Assembly: GCA_963783085.1 (NCBI GenBank) | Contig: CAWAMJ010000020.1 | Coordinates: forward strand, 372,001-436,000 | Direction of reading: 5' to 3' | Source: CAVYUC01 sp963783085 | GTDB taxonomy: Bacteria; Bacteroidota; Bacteroidia; Bacteroidales; Prolixibacteraceae | Length of the DNA: 64,000 nucleotides | Part shown: in pieces, positions 43,936-54,100 of the stretch | Layout of the letters: the number at the start of each line of letters is the position of its first letter | How positions within the stretch are numbered: position 1 is the stretch's first letter | Made by a program: the position numbers and the translations under genes | The notes under the pieces: generated by a model | Told to the model about the DNA's origin: nothing | The model's input: only the letters and a program-made list of their open reading frames with translations | The model's database searches: none

Positions 43936-44439
43936 ATGATATTAAAATTTATACAGGTTATTCTGCTGGCAACAGTGAAATTCTTTCTCACCCTGCCTTA
44001 CGCGATGGTTATCGGCCTCGGATACAAAGAGGCATTGATTGCCGTTCTGGTTGGTGGAATCGGTGGTTTTTTATTTTTCTATTACATCAGTAAGACGATA
44101 TCAGCGTGGCTCAGAAAAGTTGCCCCTGTGTTATGTAGTAATATTCCGGAAAGCATGAAACGCCGGCTTCACTTTATCTGCAAACACGTTCATACAACGA
44201 AAAAAATAAAATTGTTTTCCCGGAAAAACCGCCTAATCGCCAGGTTTAAAAAGTCGTACGGCTTGTGGGGGATTGTTTTGGCAACTCCGCTGTTTTTAAC
44301 GATCCCTGTCGGTGCATTTCTGGCCAATAAATATTATTCACACCAGCCGTACATTGTTCTGTATATGATAATGTCAATTGTTGGCTGGACTGCGGTTCTA
44401 TCAGGCGTTTTGCATCTTTTCCCCAAAGTATTTTTTTAA
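43936..44439 (+). CDS. Small integral membrane protein, unknown function
   Basis: A 167-residue protein with about four hydrophobic helices (residues about 3-20, 28-52, 112-132, 138-160) and a basic cytosolic loop (about residues 55-108, many K/R/H). 'GLGYKEALIAVLVGGIGGFLF' near the N-terminus and 'LWGIVLATPLFLTIPVGAFLA' near the C-terminus recall small multidrug-export/DedA-like helical hairpins, but no family is certain. Its last 39 bp overlap the convergent NUDIX gene. It is preceded by an unusually strong Shine-Dalgarno sequence. Confidence 0.7.
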   Translation: MILKFIQVILLATVKFFLTLPYAMVIGLGYKEALIAVLVGGIGGFLFFYYISKTISAWLRKVAPVLCSNIPESMKRRLHFICKHVHTTKKIKLFSRKNRLIARFKKSYGLWGIVLATPLFLTIPVGAFLANKYYSHQPYIVLYMIMSIVGWTAVLSGVLHLFPKVFF

Positions 44440-44823
44440 AAAATTCTGGTTTTCAGCTAAGGACAAAAGCTTCCGATCGGCTTCCGGCAAGTTGCAATGA
44501 TGGACCATATCCCATTTTACCCACATAAACCCGGTATGTTCATTTAGTTTGATTTCTCCCGCTTTTATCCGGCACAAAAATGGTATAAGCTGGAATTCAC
44601 CAGACCCATAGTCGAATTTAACCGGCTCCATTGCATCAATTATTTCTAATGTAACTTCCAGTTCTTCGGTTATTTCCCGCAAAATACCTGTTTCTGCAGA
44701 TTCTCCCGTCTTCAATTTGCCACCTGGAAATTCCCACTGGTTTGGATGGTTTGACCCTGGTGGCAACTTCGCAAGAAAAATCTTGTTTTGTTTAACGATT
44801 AATGCACATGCTACTTTTATCAT
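44401..44823 (-). CDS. NUDIX hydrolase (MutT-like)
   Basis: A 140-residue cytosolic hydrolase. The Nudix box GX5EX7REUXEEXGU is seen as 'GKLKTGESAETGILREITEE' then 'LEV', with Glu replacing the usual Gly near the end. 'QWEFPGG' and 'ALIVKQNKIFLAK' are MutT-like, so 8-oxo-dGTP or a related nucleotide is the probable substrate. It is convergent with the membrane protein gene, overlapping its 3' end by 39 bp. Confidence 0.9.
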   Translation of the reverse strand: MIKVACALIVKQNKIFLAKLPPGSNHPNQWEFPGGKLKTGESAETGILREITEELEVTLEIIDAMEPVKFDYGSGEFQLIPFLCRIKAGEIKLNEHTGFMWVKWDMVHHCNLPEADRKLLSLAENQNFLKKYFGEKMQNA

Positions 44824-44892
44824 GGTGCAAAATTACAAAAGAATGAAGGAGCCGGCGGTTAAAACCGGTAACTTTGCTTTTAAAAATTATGA

Positions 44893-45435
44893 ATGAACAA
44901 ACAAAAACTGCTCGAATTGCTTGCTTCATGGGAGACGCTGAAATTCATAATCCGTGAAGCCGAAAGTAAACCGGAAATAGTTCATCTGTTGATGGATATT
45001 GCATTGAACAGCGATGAAAGCCAAAGCTGGCGCGCCGCATGGATAGCCGATAAAATTCACGATACCAATCCACAACTCATTCGTCCGTGGATGGAAGAAA
45101 TGATTCTGAAGCTGAAAAAAGAGGGGCAGTCCGGTAAAAAACGGCATTTTTTAAAACTCATCAGTTTGAATGAAATACCCCAAAAATATTACGCTTTTTT
45201 GGTGAATTATTGTCTGAACGTGCTAACGTCAGCGAAAGAACCTCCCGCGGTGAGGGTGCATTCAATGCAGGTTTTGTTCAACATTTCAGAAAAGGAACCG
45301 GATTTAAAACCCGAATTGCTGAGTGTTATCCGGCACGAAATGGAGTTCCGTTCAACAGCCGGAATTATTTCGCGGGGAAGAAAACTGGTAAAAAAACTGG
45401 AACGCCAGCTTCAATTCAATACCGGCATTCTATGA
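44893..45435 (+). CDS. HEAT-repeat-like helical protein
   Basis: A 180-residue, fully helical soluble protein without a signal peptide. Repeating amphipathic helices ('SWRAAWIADKIHDTNPQLI', 'AVRVHSMQVLFNISEKEP') suggest an adaptor of HEAT/ARM type. No enzyme motif was found. It is common in Bacteroidota as a conserved hypothetical. The 3' end overlaps the convergent DUF2723 gene by 6 bp. Confidence 0.7.
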   Translation: MNKQKLLELLASWETLKFIIREAESKPEIVHLLMDIALNSDESQSWRAAWIADKIHDTNPQLIRPWMEEMILKLKKEGQSGKKRHFLKLISLNEIPQKYYAFLVNYCLNVLTSAKEPPAVRVHSMQVLFNISEKEPDLKPELLSVIRHEMEFRSTAGIISRGRKLVKKLERQLQFNTGIL

Positions 45436-48400
45436 ATCGATTTCCGAAGACAGACTGTCAATCAAATCCTGAAGCTGCTGGTCGATTTCTTTATTTAATT
45501 CGGTCTGATTGTATCGCTTTGTAAGAATCAGCAGGTTTCTGATGAGGCTTGTTTCCAGGTTTTGCTCGTCACTGACAGCCTGTGCAAAACGGTTTGGCAG
45601 TTTGATGTAATAATCCAAAAGCGCAAAACTGTTAGCGGCCAGTTTTCGTACAATTTCATTTGCTTTTTCCACTGCGCCGGCGCGGTAATATTCTTCGGCA
45701 GCCGGAAATGAATCGTAAGTGAGCGGCATTTTTTCATCCGGAAAAAGCTCAAACATGCGATCGATTACTTTTTCAGCCTGTTTATTTTTCCCTTCGTTAT
45801 TTAATGCTTCGGCCAGAAGCGCAAACATCTGCCTTGCCTGAATGATTTTCAATTCTTTTTTGTTGTAATCATCAAGATAAATATCCGGATCATTCACGTT
45901 GCCCCAAACAAATTTTTCCATAACATTTTTGTAAAGAACATTTGTATTGATATGTCCGGGGAAACTGCTTCCGGCAGTTGTTTTAATGGGGACAAGACGG
46001 TACGCCAGCCCTTCAAACTGTAACCAGTCGGTAAAAAAAATGTGGCCGGTGTGCAGCAGGCTGTGGTCTATATAAACAGGCCTGTCCCAGTTGTTTGCGG
46101 CTACCATATTTAAAACCGCGATTTCACTTTTCGAAAGGTAATTTTTATCGATCCGAAACTGGATGGTATCCGTGATTAATCCCGCATCTTCGGGTTGTAC
46201 GGTGCCTGTTTCGAGCACTTTTTGCTTATCGACCGGAATGTAAAACCTGCGCGATGGCAAATAATCAAGAAGGTCGCCGCTGTTCATCCTGAGTTTTGTT
46301 CGCGGGTTGTCGTCTTTTAAAAACTCCATCGCATCGCTTAAATTTACCGGTTTATCAATTTGTTCCCGGAACAAAACAACATCCATCCTTCCCAAATAAT
46401 AATCTTCTTTTTCGAATGAAAAAGGCACAGGTTCGGCTTCATAGGTTTTCGTGCGCTGCTGTGTAATGTACCAGTCCATTCCGAGATAACTTAAATTGAT
46501 GATCTTAATGTCCGGGCGCACACCTTCCACTTCCTGAACGTACCATAACGGAAAGGTGTCGTTGTCGCCATAAGTGAATAAAATAGCGTTCGGAGCGCAC
46601 GATTCCAGGTAATCAATGGCATAATCGCGGGTCATGTACCTGCCGGAGCGATCGTGGTCTTTCCAGTTTTCGGCAGCAAGTATCCCAGGTATCAGGATTA
46701 ATGACACAAGAGTTACTGCAACAGCGCCCGGGGCTCCTTTCAAAACTTTCTGCACGGTAGAGTAAATGGCAACCACAGCCAGGCCAATCCAAATGGCAAA
46801 GGCATAAAACGACCCGGCATAGGCATAATCGCGTTCGCGCGGCTGAACCGGATATTGATTAAGGTAAACAATAATTGCTATTCCGGTGAATATGAACAGC
46901 ATCAGCGTTACCGCAAAACTTTCTTTGCCTTTTTGCCCATAGTTGTACTGGTAAAACATACCAATTAAACCAAATAACAACGGCAGGAAATAATACGTGT
47001 TTCGGCCCGGGTCGTTTTTCATGAAGCCGGGCATGTTTTCGCGCGGGCCAACATGTGCTTTGTCAAGGAAATTAATGCCGCTAATCCAGTTTCCGTTCAT
47101 AAAACCACCTTGCCCCTGAACATCGTTTTGGCGTCCCGCAAAATTCCACATGAAATAACGGAAATACATGAACCCCAGCTGATAGGTAAAAAAGAACCGA
47201 AGGTTTTCCGAAAACTTAGGTTTTTGAATGGTCTTCACTTCTCCTCTTTCCCTGATACGAACCGGCCTGCCTTTTACTTTGCCCCATTCTTTATAAACCT
47301 GAATGTGCGTGGAATTGCTGCTGTACATTCGTGGAAAAATCGTTTCAAGTTTGGGTTCATAAATGGTTTTTTCAGAGGTGGTGCCGGTAACTACGTATTT
47401 TCCGTCCACTTCGTTGTATAATTTTTTTTCGCCAGCCGAGGCAATTGCAGGGGCATTGTAATATTGTCCGTACAACAGTGGCCGGTCGCCGTACTGCTCG
47501 CGGTTGAGGTAGCGTTTTAAAGCAAACGCATTATCCGGATCGTTTTGATTCATAGGTGTGTTCGCCGAAGCCCGGATAACAATTAGCGCAAAAGAAGAGT
47601 AACCGATTAAAATGACCATGAGCATTGTGATTGCGGTATTCCAAATTACGAGGTTGTTTTTTCTGGTGTACCGGATACTGAAAATCAGAGCTGCTATTAT
47701 TAGGGCCGTCAAAATCAGGATACCCGAATTAACAGGCAACCCAAACCCGTTAACCACTATTTTATCTACAATAAAAGCCACTTCCGGAATGCCCGGAATC
47801 AACACGAACTGAATTCCACCCAATGCCATCAGCGAAACCAGCAAAGCCAGGGTAAAGCCTTGCCATGAGAAATGATATTTTTTGAAATAGTAAACCAGCC
47901 CTATGGCTGGAATAGCCAGCAGATTCAGGAGGTGTACGCCAATCGACAATCCCACCAGGTAAGCTATTAAAATCAGCCAGCGGTTGGCGTATTTTTCTCC
48001 GGCTACATTTTCCCATTTTAAAACGGCCCAAAAAACAGCAGCTGTAAAAAACGATGACAATGCATAAACTTCACCTTCCACTGCCGAAAACCAAAACGAG
48101 TCGGTAAAGGTGTAGGCGAGTGCGCCAACAAGTCCGCTTCCCCAAACGGATATCCATTCTCCTGCTGTTAATTCACGGTTGGGGTATAATTTTTTTGCCA
48201 GGTGGACGATGCTCCAGTAGAGCAACATAATGGTTCCGGCGCTGGCCAGTGCCGACATTGAATTTACCATCAGCGCAGCTTTCGATGCATCGGGGGCAAA
48301 CAAGGTGAAAAACCGGCCCAGGATCATATGGAACGGAGCGCCGGGAGGGTGTCCCACTTCCAGTTTAAAAGCACTTGTGATGAATTCGCCGCAGTCCCAC

Positions 48401-48498
48401 CAGCTTGCGGTAGGCTCAACGGTCGACAAATAAGTAATGGCTGCAATCAGGAAAACCATCCAGCCTATAATGTTGTTAATGATTTTGTTATGCCGCAT
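45430..48498 (-). CDS. DUF2723 multi-pass membrane protein (TMEM260-like, putative O-mannosyltransferase)
   Basis: A 1022-residue inner-membrane protein. The DUF2723 signature at the N-terminus includes 'TVEPTASWWDCGEFITSA' and 'LEVGHPPGAPFHMILGRFF'. About a dozen hydrophobic helices lie in the first 600 residues, followed by a long soluble domain with 'AILFTYGDNDTFPLWYVQEV' and a helical TPR-like tail. The fold is that of GT-C glycosyltransferases; human TMEM260 of this family is an O-mannosyltransferase. A role in glycosylation of secreted proteins, as known for Bacteroidota, is inference. The start is ATG 48498, 14 bp after the likely transcription start. Confidence 0.9.
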   Translation of the reverse strand: MRHNKIINNIIGWMVFLIAAITYLSTVEPTASWWDCGEFITSAFKLEVGHPPGAPFHMILGRFFTLFAPDASKAALMVNSMSALASAGTIMLLYWSIVHLAKKLYPNRELTAGEWISVWGSGLVGALAYTFTDSFWFSAVEGEVYALSSFFTAAVFWAVLKWENVAGEKYANRWLILIAYLVGLSIGVHLLNLLAIPAIGLVYYFKKYHFSWQGFTLALLVSLMALGGIQFVLIPGIPEVAFIVDKIVVNGFGLPVNSGILILTALIIAALIFSIRYTRKNNLVIWNTAITMLMVILIGYSSFALIVIRASANTPMNQNDPDNAFALKRYLNREQYGDRPLLYGQYYNAPAIASAGEKKLYNEVDGKYVVTGTTSEKTIYEPKLETIFPRMYSSNSTHIQVYKEWGKVKGRPVRIRERGEVKTIQKPKFSENLRFFFTYQLGFMYFRYFMWNFAGRQNDVQGQGGFMNGNWISGINFLDKAHVGPRENMPGFMKNDPGRNTYYFLPLLFGLIGMFYQYNYGQKGKESFAVTLMLFIFTGIAIIVYLNQYPVQPRERDYAYAGSFYAFAIWIGLAVVAIYSTVQKVLKGAPGAVAVTLVSLILIPGILAAENWKDHDRSGRYMTRDYAIDYLESCAPNAILFTYGDNDTFPLWYVQEVEGVRPDIKIINLSYLGMDWYITQQRTKTYEAEPVPFSFEKEDYYLGRMDVVLFREQIDKPVNLSDAMEFLKDDNPRTKLRMNSGDLLDYLPSRRFYIPVDKQKVLETGTVQPEDAGLITDTIQFRIDKNYLSKSEIAVLNMVAANNWDRPVYIDHSLLHTGHIFFTDWLQFEGLAYRLVPIKTTAGSSFPGHINTNVLYKNVMEKFVWGNVNDPDIYLDDYNKKELKIIQARQMFALLAEALNNEGKNKQAEKVIDRMFELFPDEKMPLTYDSFPAAEEYYRAGAVEKANEIVRKLAANSFALLDYYIKLPNRFAQAVSDEQNLETSLIRNLLILTKRYNQTELNKEIDQQLQDLIDSLSSEIDS

Positions 48499-48519
48499 TG
48501 AACTAAATTATAAGTGAGA

Positions 48520-48527
48520 CAAATATA
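48520..48527 (-). promoter_or_regulatory. Probable -7 box of the DUF2723 gene
   Basis: TATATTTG on the minus strand, 21 bp upstream of the start at 48498. Confidence 0.5.
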
Positions 48528-48631
48528 AGGTTTTAAAGTCAAAGGCTATCGTAGGTAAAGCAACAGAAATACCATTAAAATACGCTCCCCTAAAAAAGAA
48601 TAACAGAATAGTGCAGAACAAAAAAAATTTA

Positions 48632-48639
48632 TATTTTTG
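48632..48639 (+). promoter_or_regulatory. Probable -7 box of tRNA-Gln
   Basis: TATTTTTG matches TAnnTTTG, 32 bp before the tRNA 5' end. Confidence 0.5.
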
Positions 48640-48671
48640 CACCGTCTTTAGAAAAAAGGCAATTAAGGTAT

Positions 48672-48744
48672 TGTCCCGTGGTGTAATTGGCAACACATCT
48701 GATTTTGGTTCAGAAGAGTCCAGGTTCGAGCCCTGGCGGGACAA
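48672..48744 (+). tRNA. tRNA-Gln (TTG anticodon)
   Basis: Acceptor TGTCCCG/CGGGACA with discriminator A73, anticodon stem TCTGA/TCAGA with loop TTTTGGT (anticodon TTG), T arm CCAGG-TTCGAGC-CCTGG. All stems pair. CCA is not encoded. Confidence 0.96.
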
Positions 48745-48756
48745 CTGAAAAATTTC

Positions 48757-48790
48757 AAGGAGTGCAAAATTTTTGTTTGCACTCCTTTTT
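48757..48790 (+). terminator. Intrinsic terminator after tRNA-Gln
   Basis: A 12-bp perfect stem AAGGAGTGCAAA/TTTGCACTCCTT with a 7-nt loop, then a T-run. Confidence 0.92.
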
Positions 48791-48834
48791 CCATTTATAA
48801 AAATCCGGGCAACGTCTTTTACCGAGTTATTTAT

Positions 48835-49170
48835 CTACGCCGCTGCAGGTTCACCCTGAACCGACATAGCCCAATAACTCATTGTACCTGTAATTATTGA
48901 AGTAGCCAGCATATTCCAAAAAGCGCCGGTTTCTGCTGAAAACCCCAATACCCATGTTGAAATATAAAGCCATACGGAAATAAAAAGAATTACCCAATTC
49001 TCCCAAATTCGCCGGTCGTTTAATGCCACGACAGACAAAGCTGTAATTGCAAGACCGAATATATAGAAGTTCCATGCATAATCTTCTCTACTGTAGTTAA
49101 ATACCCACGGAGAAGCGAAAACCCACAAACCTAAAACCGAAGTAATTTTATTTTGCCATCTTGTTTTCAT
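48835..49170 (-). CDS. SPW-repeat membrane protein
   Basis: A 111-residue protein with four hydrophobic helices in two similar halves. The SPW-type motif is seen as 'GLWVFASPWVFNYS' and, in the second half, as 'VWLYISTWVLGFS'. The family is of unknown function and often sits in the inner membrane. ATG 49170 (MKTRWQNK) is preferred over 49200 because it starts the family-like N-terminus. It stands alone, convergent with tRNA-Gln. Confidence 0.85.
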   Translation of the reverse strand: MKTRWQNKITSVLGLWVFASPWVFNYSREDYAWNFYIFGLAITALSVVALNDRRIWENWVILFISVWLYISTWVLGFSAETGAFWNMLATSIITGTMSYWAMSVQGEPAAA

Positions 49171-49686
49171 CGTTTTGAATCTTTTATTTATACACAACAT
49201 GTATTTCGGCCAATAATCTTGCCAGGAGGTGGATTTTTTTCAAACACAGGAGCCCGAACGTCAGCCCTTCTGGAATAAAAGGGATTCTGAGATGACAAAG
49301 ATTTGTTTATTTGCAAATGCATGGGCGACATTTTTCCACAATGTGGATTTTGTGAACAAAAGATGAGCCCCGTTTTTCGTAATTCTTATTTCGTGCCATT
49401 TTCTGGTATGTTACTGTTAAAGTACTTGTAGAATTTATTCTGGTTACTTCATGCCGTTTTCCAATTTAATAGTTGTTATAATAAAAGAACAGTGTCTGTC
49501 ATCTTAATAATTTTAAACTCTCAGTGTTTCTCAGAATTTAATAATTTGATGTAACTAATTTATTTTCAGGTTCAAAAAAAATATTATTTTTGAGGCGAAG
49601 AAAAACACAAAACAAGTCTGTAGCGGCGCAATTTTTATTATTATTGGTCAGTATTTGTTGGAAAAGTTATAAATAATCCACTGTAA
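49171..49686. other. Gene-free stretch before the PorP/SprF gene
   Basis: AT-rich, no tRNA or repeat seen. TATTTTTG at 49585-49592 is an exact -7 match and the likely promoter of the PorP/SprF gene, leaving a leader of about 85 nt. Confidence 0.55.
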
Positions 49687-50631
49687 ATGTTTCGCGTATT
49701 AAAAATATGTATTGGAACAGGTTTAATGCTTCTGTTTTGCTCAGTGAGCGTTCACGGGCAAAATGATCCACTGTTCAGCCAATACATGTTCAGTATGCAA
49801 ACCATCAATCCCGCCTACGCGGGTATGTGGGAAAAGATTGGCTTTTCTTCGCTGGTGCGAAAACAGTGGACTGGCATTAACCGGTCGCCGCTAACCGAAT
49901 ACATATCGTTGCACAGTCCGCTAAACAATGAATTGGTAGGCGTTGGCTTAAACATAATGAATGACAGTTACGGGCGCGAAGAGCGCTTCAGCGTTTTAGC
50001 CGATTATTCCTACGAAATTTCACTGACACCAAAACGACGCCTGCGGTTTGGTTTGAAACTTGGTTTCCTGAATTATAAAAATCCATTAACTGAATATCAG
50101 TTGTACCCGGACGACCAGTACGATGAAGCATTTTCGGAGGATGTCGATTTGAAGTTCCTTCCCAATTTTGGAGTGGGCGCTTTTTTATACGAAGAAGATT
50201 ATTACATCAGCTTATCGGTTCCAAAATTCATTGAAAACAGTTTCGACGCGAATGTCAATAACTATTCATCGCTGGCGGAAGTGCGATCGCTATACCTTGG
50301 GGCAGGTTATGTATTTAAATTTATTACTCTGAATTACATGGTTTTCAAACCTACTTTTCTGGTGAAGGCTACCAAAGGGATGCCGCTGGAATATGACATT
50401 TCGGGTAATATTTTACTAAGGGACAAGCTTTGGCTCGGGCTGGTTTGCCGTTCAGGAAATGCAGTCAGTTTTATTTCGAACTGGCTTCTGGATAACAACC
50501 TGCGCGTTGGTTTTGCCATGGATTTGGCTTACAACGAAATTTTTCCATACCAATACGGGACTTATGAGGTGATGTTGAGCTTCGATGTCGATTTCTTCGG
50601 CAGAAATTACATCCGCAGTAAGTATTTTTAA
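49687..50631 (+). CDS. PorP/SprF family type IX secretion outer-membrane protein
   Basis: A 314-residue outer-membrane barrel with a signal peptide ending 'SVSVHGQ'. It has the family signature 'NDPLFSQYMFSMQTINPAYAG' (last part quoted as QTINPAYAG) and 'RKQWTGINRSP', followed by strand-rich barrel sequence. PorP/SprF proteins are needed for export or anchoring of partner giant adhesins of SprB type through T9SS and are normally encoded next to them. The giant gene at 51113 is the obvious partner. A promoter-like TATTTTTG lies at 49585. Confidence 0.92.
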   Translation: MFRVLKICIGTGLMLLFCSVSVHGQNDPLFSQYMFSMQTINPAYAGMWEKIGFSSLVRKQWTGINRSPLTEYISLHSPLNNELVGVGLNIMNDSYGREERFSVLADYSYEISLTPKRRLRFGLKLGFLNYKNPLTEYQLYPDDQYDEAFSEDVDLKFLPNFGVGAFLYEEDYYISLSVPKFIENSFDANVNNYSSLAEVRSLYLGAGYVFKFITLNYMVFKPTFLVKATKGMPLEYDISGNILLRDKLWLGLVCRSGNAVSFISNWLLDNNLRVGFAMDLAYNEIFPYQYGTYEVMLSFDVDFFGRNYIRSKYF

Positions 50632-51112
50632 CTTCATTTTACGGATTTCAAACCATTTTTAACACTAAAGTATCAATCGATAAATTGAAAATTTATATTG
50701 TGCTTATAGAATATTATTCTATTCTTTAAAATTTTCCAATTTGAGACCCGATAATTTGCGTTACCACCTCCACGAGTCGCAAAGCGCCTTCGAATACCTG
50801 TTTAATGTTCTTTATGTTAGTATTTTATGTTCTGTAAACCTGATCAATCCAATAACGGGAATATTCCGTTTGCAGGATTGAAAGTAGCGCGATTATTTTG
50901 TAATTTTCTAATAAATGGCTTACCTATCAATAATTTACACTAAATTATTTTTAATTTTCTAAAATAAATTAATATCTTGGCGCCACAAACCTTGCAAGTT
51001 TTTTATAAGCAAAACCAGTCGTTTGTTTCACGGAACAGGCGCAAAAGGAAAAACATGTTAAACTTCATTTTTCAAGATCAGGGGCGCAATATCTGATTTT
51101 GCAGAATGATTA
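50632..51112. other. Gene-free stretch before the giant surface-protein gene
   Basis: 480 bp, strongly AT-rich, no gene. TAATATCTTGG near 50970 is a weak -7-like site, which would give an untranslated leader of about 130 nt. No stable hairpin was noticed. Confidence 0.5.
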
Positions 51113-54100
51113 ATGAAGATGATGGCACAAAGCAGGATCATAGAAATCGATAAGATTTTTATAGTTGTAATTTTCTTGTTGTCTGTTGTTTTGGAAAGCA
51201 ATTCCAGGGCAGCAGAACTGCCATTTTATAAATATGTTAACTACGCCGTTTTACCCGAAAATTTATTGATTGTATCCGCCGGCACCCGGTATTTACAAAT
51301 GCCCGGAATGTTTTGGACGAACTGTAATTCGCTTGTTCAGGATCAGGATTTCCTGAAAATTGAACAATCCGGATATGCGGTTCAAAAATTAAATCATACC
51401 GAAAATCCACTCACCTTCCGGTTTTCCCGAACAAATAGCCGCAATCTTTTAAATCCGGTAACCTTCAGTTCAAACTCGTTCAGAATTGAATCGCTGAATG
51501 CAACGAATTTAACAGCGAGTGCCGCAACTTTTATTACTGCCGACCAGGTTCCGGAAATCACAGAAAGAACTTCCTCTCCGCTGCTGGTCTGTCCGGATGA
51601 TATTTCAACATACACCGATCTCAACGCCTGTTCGAGTTTTATCAGCAGTAATTTAAATCCGGATTTCGATGAATCATCGGTGGTTAAACTGACCTGGAAA
51701 ATGACCGGCGCCACCATCGATGAATCGCCGTCACAGGGAATTAACCTGATTAAAGAATATACATTTAACGAAGGCTGGACCGAGATTAGTTATACCGCCA
51801 CAGATGCAGCGGGCAGCTCAACTTCGTGTGCGTTCAACATAATTATTTCAGACAACCAGGTTCCCAGGTTCGATTATTTTCCTGAAGATATTTCCGTTAA
51901 TGCAGAAGAAGGAGAATGTTCAGCAAGGGTTTCATGGATTCCACCGGTAGCCAGCGACAATTGTACACCAAACAACCAAATCATTTGGGAATCGAACGCA
52001 CAGCCCGGTTATTTTTTTCCTGTTGGAAAAACAGTGGTTTCATACGTTGCCCTCGATGCCATGGGAAATCAAAGTTTAAATGAAACTTTCACCATTACTG
52101 TTAACGACGATCAACCACCGGTTTTTGGACTCCCTGATAATTTGACTTTGAAATGCGGGCAACCGGTTCCGCCTCCCTGGAAAAACCTGTGGGAAATCAG
52201 TGATTCAGGTGGTTTCATGTACGACAACTGCGCGCTGGATTCGGCTTCTTTTAAAATGATTTCGGAGGAAAAGGATCAGGAGGTTTGCCCGTACACGATC
52301 ACCCGGATTTATCAGGTGACTGATAAAAACGGAAACACCGCCACAGCTTCCTGGGAGATAAACGTCAGTGAGAACGAGGATTTTGTTTTAAAATCAGGTG
52401 CGGGAATTGCCGCAGCAACTCTTTCCCATACGCAAACGAATGTTTCCTGCAACGGTGGAAGTGATGGAAGCATCAATTTGACGATCCAAAATGTAACCGG
52501 TACGATAAAGGCAATAACCTGGACGGCAAGCAACGGCGGAAGCGGAATACTTCAGGGACAGGAGGATCAAACCGGGCTAACCGCAGGAGATTATTCGGTT
52601 GAAGTAACCGACGATGCAGGAACTGCAACACGAACAATTTCCATTACCGAACCAAATGCTTTAAGTGCAGCAGTTATCTCATCAAATATTACCTGCAATG
52701 GTGCAAACGATGGAAGCATCACCGTTTCCAGTCCGTCCGGCGGATATGGGAACTACGAAGTTTCCATCAACGGAACCAACTGGTTTACCGTCTCGTCAGC
52801 ATCATCATATACCTTCAATAATTTAACACCGGCAAATTATACCGTACAAATTCGCGATAAAGATCATCCGGGGTGCACCATAAATCTTGTTAATAAGAAT
52901 ATTACTGAACCTGCCGTATTAAACGCAACAGTTTCATCAACAAATGTTACCTGTAACGGTGCAAACGACGGAACCATAACGGTTTCTTCTGCAACCGGCG
53001 GTTACGGCACTTATGAATACCGAATCAATTCGGGAAGCTGGCAAAACGGGGGAAACTTTTCAGGTTTGGCTCCAAATACTTATTCCATTGAAATCCGGGA
53101 TAAGGCAAATCCGGATTGCACAAAAAACCTCGGCAATGTGGTGATTACAGAACCGCCGGCATTAACTATTTCAACTCAACCTGCCGATGTAACCGAATGC
53201 GAAGAGCATATTGTTTCATTCTATGCCGAAGGAACAGGCGGTGTTGGCGCCATTTCATACACCTGGCAACGAAAAAAACCATCGGAGTCTTTTACCGATT
53301 TAGTGGCCGGTGGAAACATCAGTTTTCCAGCACCCGGACAACTGCGTATTGAAAACGTTGGAAATACAGATGCTCCGGACGGGACACAGTATCGCGCGGT
53401 AATTTCTGACGATTGCGGATCGTTAACCACCGTCACAGCAACTTTAAATGTCAATGAAATTACTGATGTTGTTCCTTCAATAGCCGATCCTTATAAAACT
53501 GATGTTTATGTTTGCGGGGGCACCAATTTCTCTTATACGGTCACCACATCCGGTCAGCCACCGAAATCTTATCAATGGAAAAAACGAGATTTATCGGGCG
53601 GTGTTTGGAACAATGTAACCGACGGAGGCGTAATTTCAGGCGCACAAACGGCTACCCTATCTTTTACCGGTTTAACGGCGGCTGAATCCGGGGAATACAA
53701 AGTGACGGTCACGTTCCCTTCTTCGGGCGCCGACTGCAACGTGACCAGCGACAACCGGGCCAGAAAACTCACCGTCGACAATATTCCGCCAACAGCGGTA
53801 TGTAAAAATATCGTTGTGCAGTTGGATGCTACGGGCAACGCCACCGTTGCGGAAGACGCAGTGAATAACGGTTCAACCGACGATTGCGGAAATCCCTTGC
53901 TTTTCGACGTTGATATTAATTCGTTCGATTGCTCAAATATCGGTGCAAATCCGGTGGTGCTGACGGTTACCGACACCAACGGAAATTCAGCCACCTGCAA
54001 TGCTTCGGTAACTGTGGAAGACAATGTTCCTCCAACTGCCGTGTGTAAAAGTGCAACCATTTATCTCGATGATGCGGGCGCGGCTTCGCTCATTGCCAGC

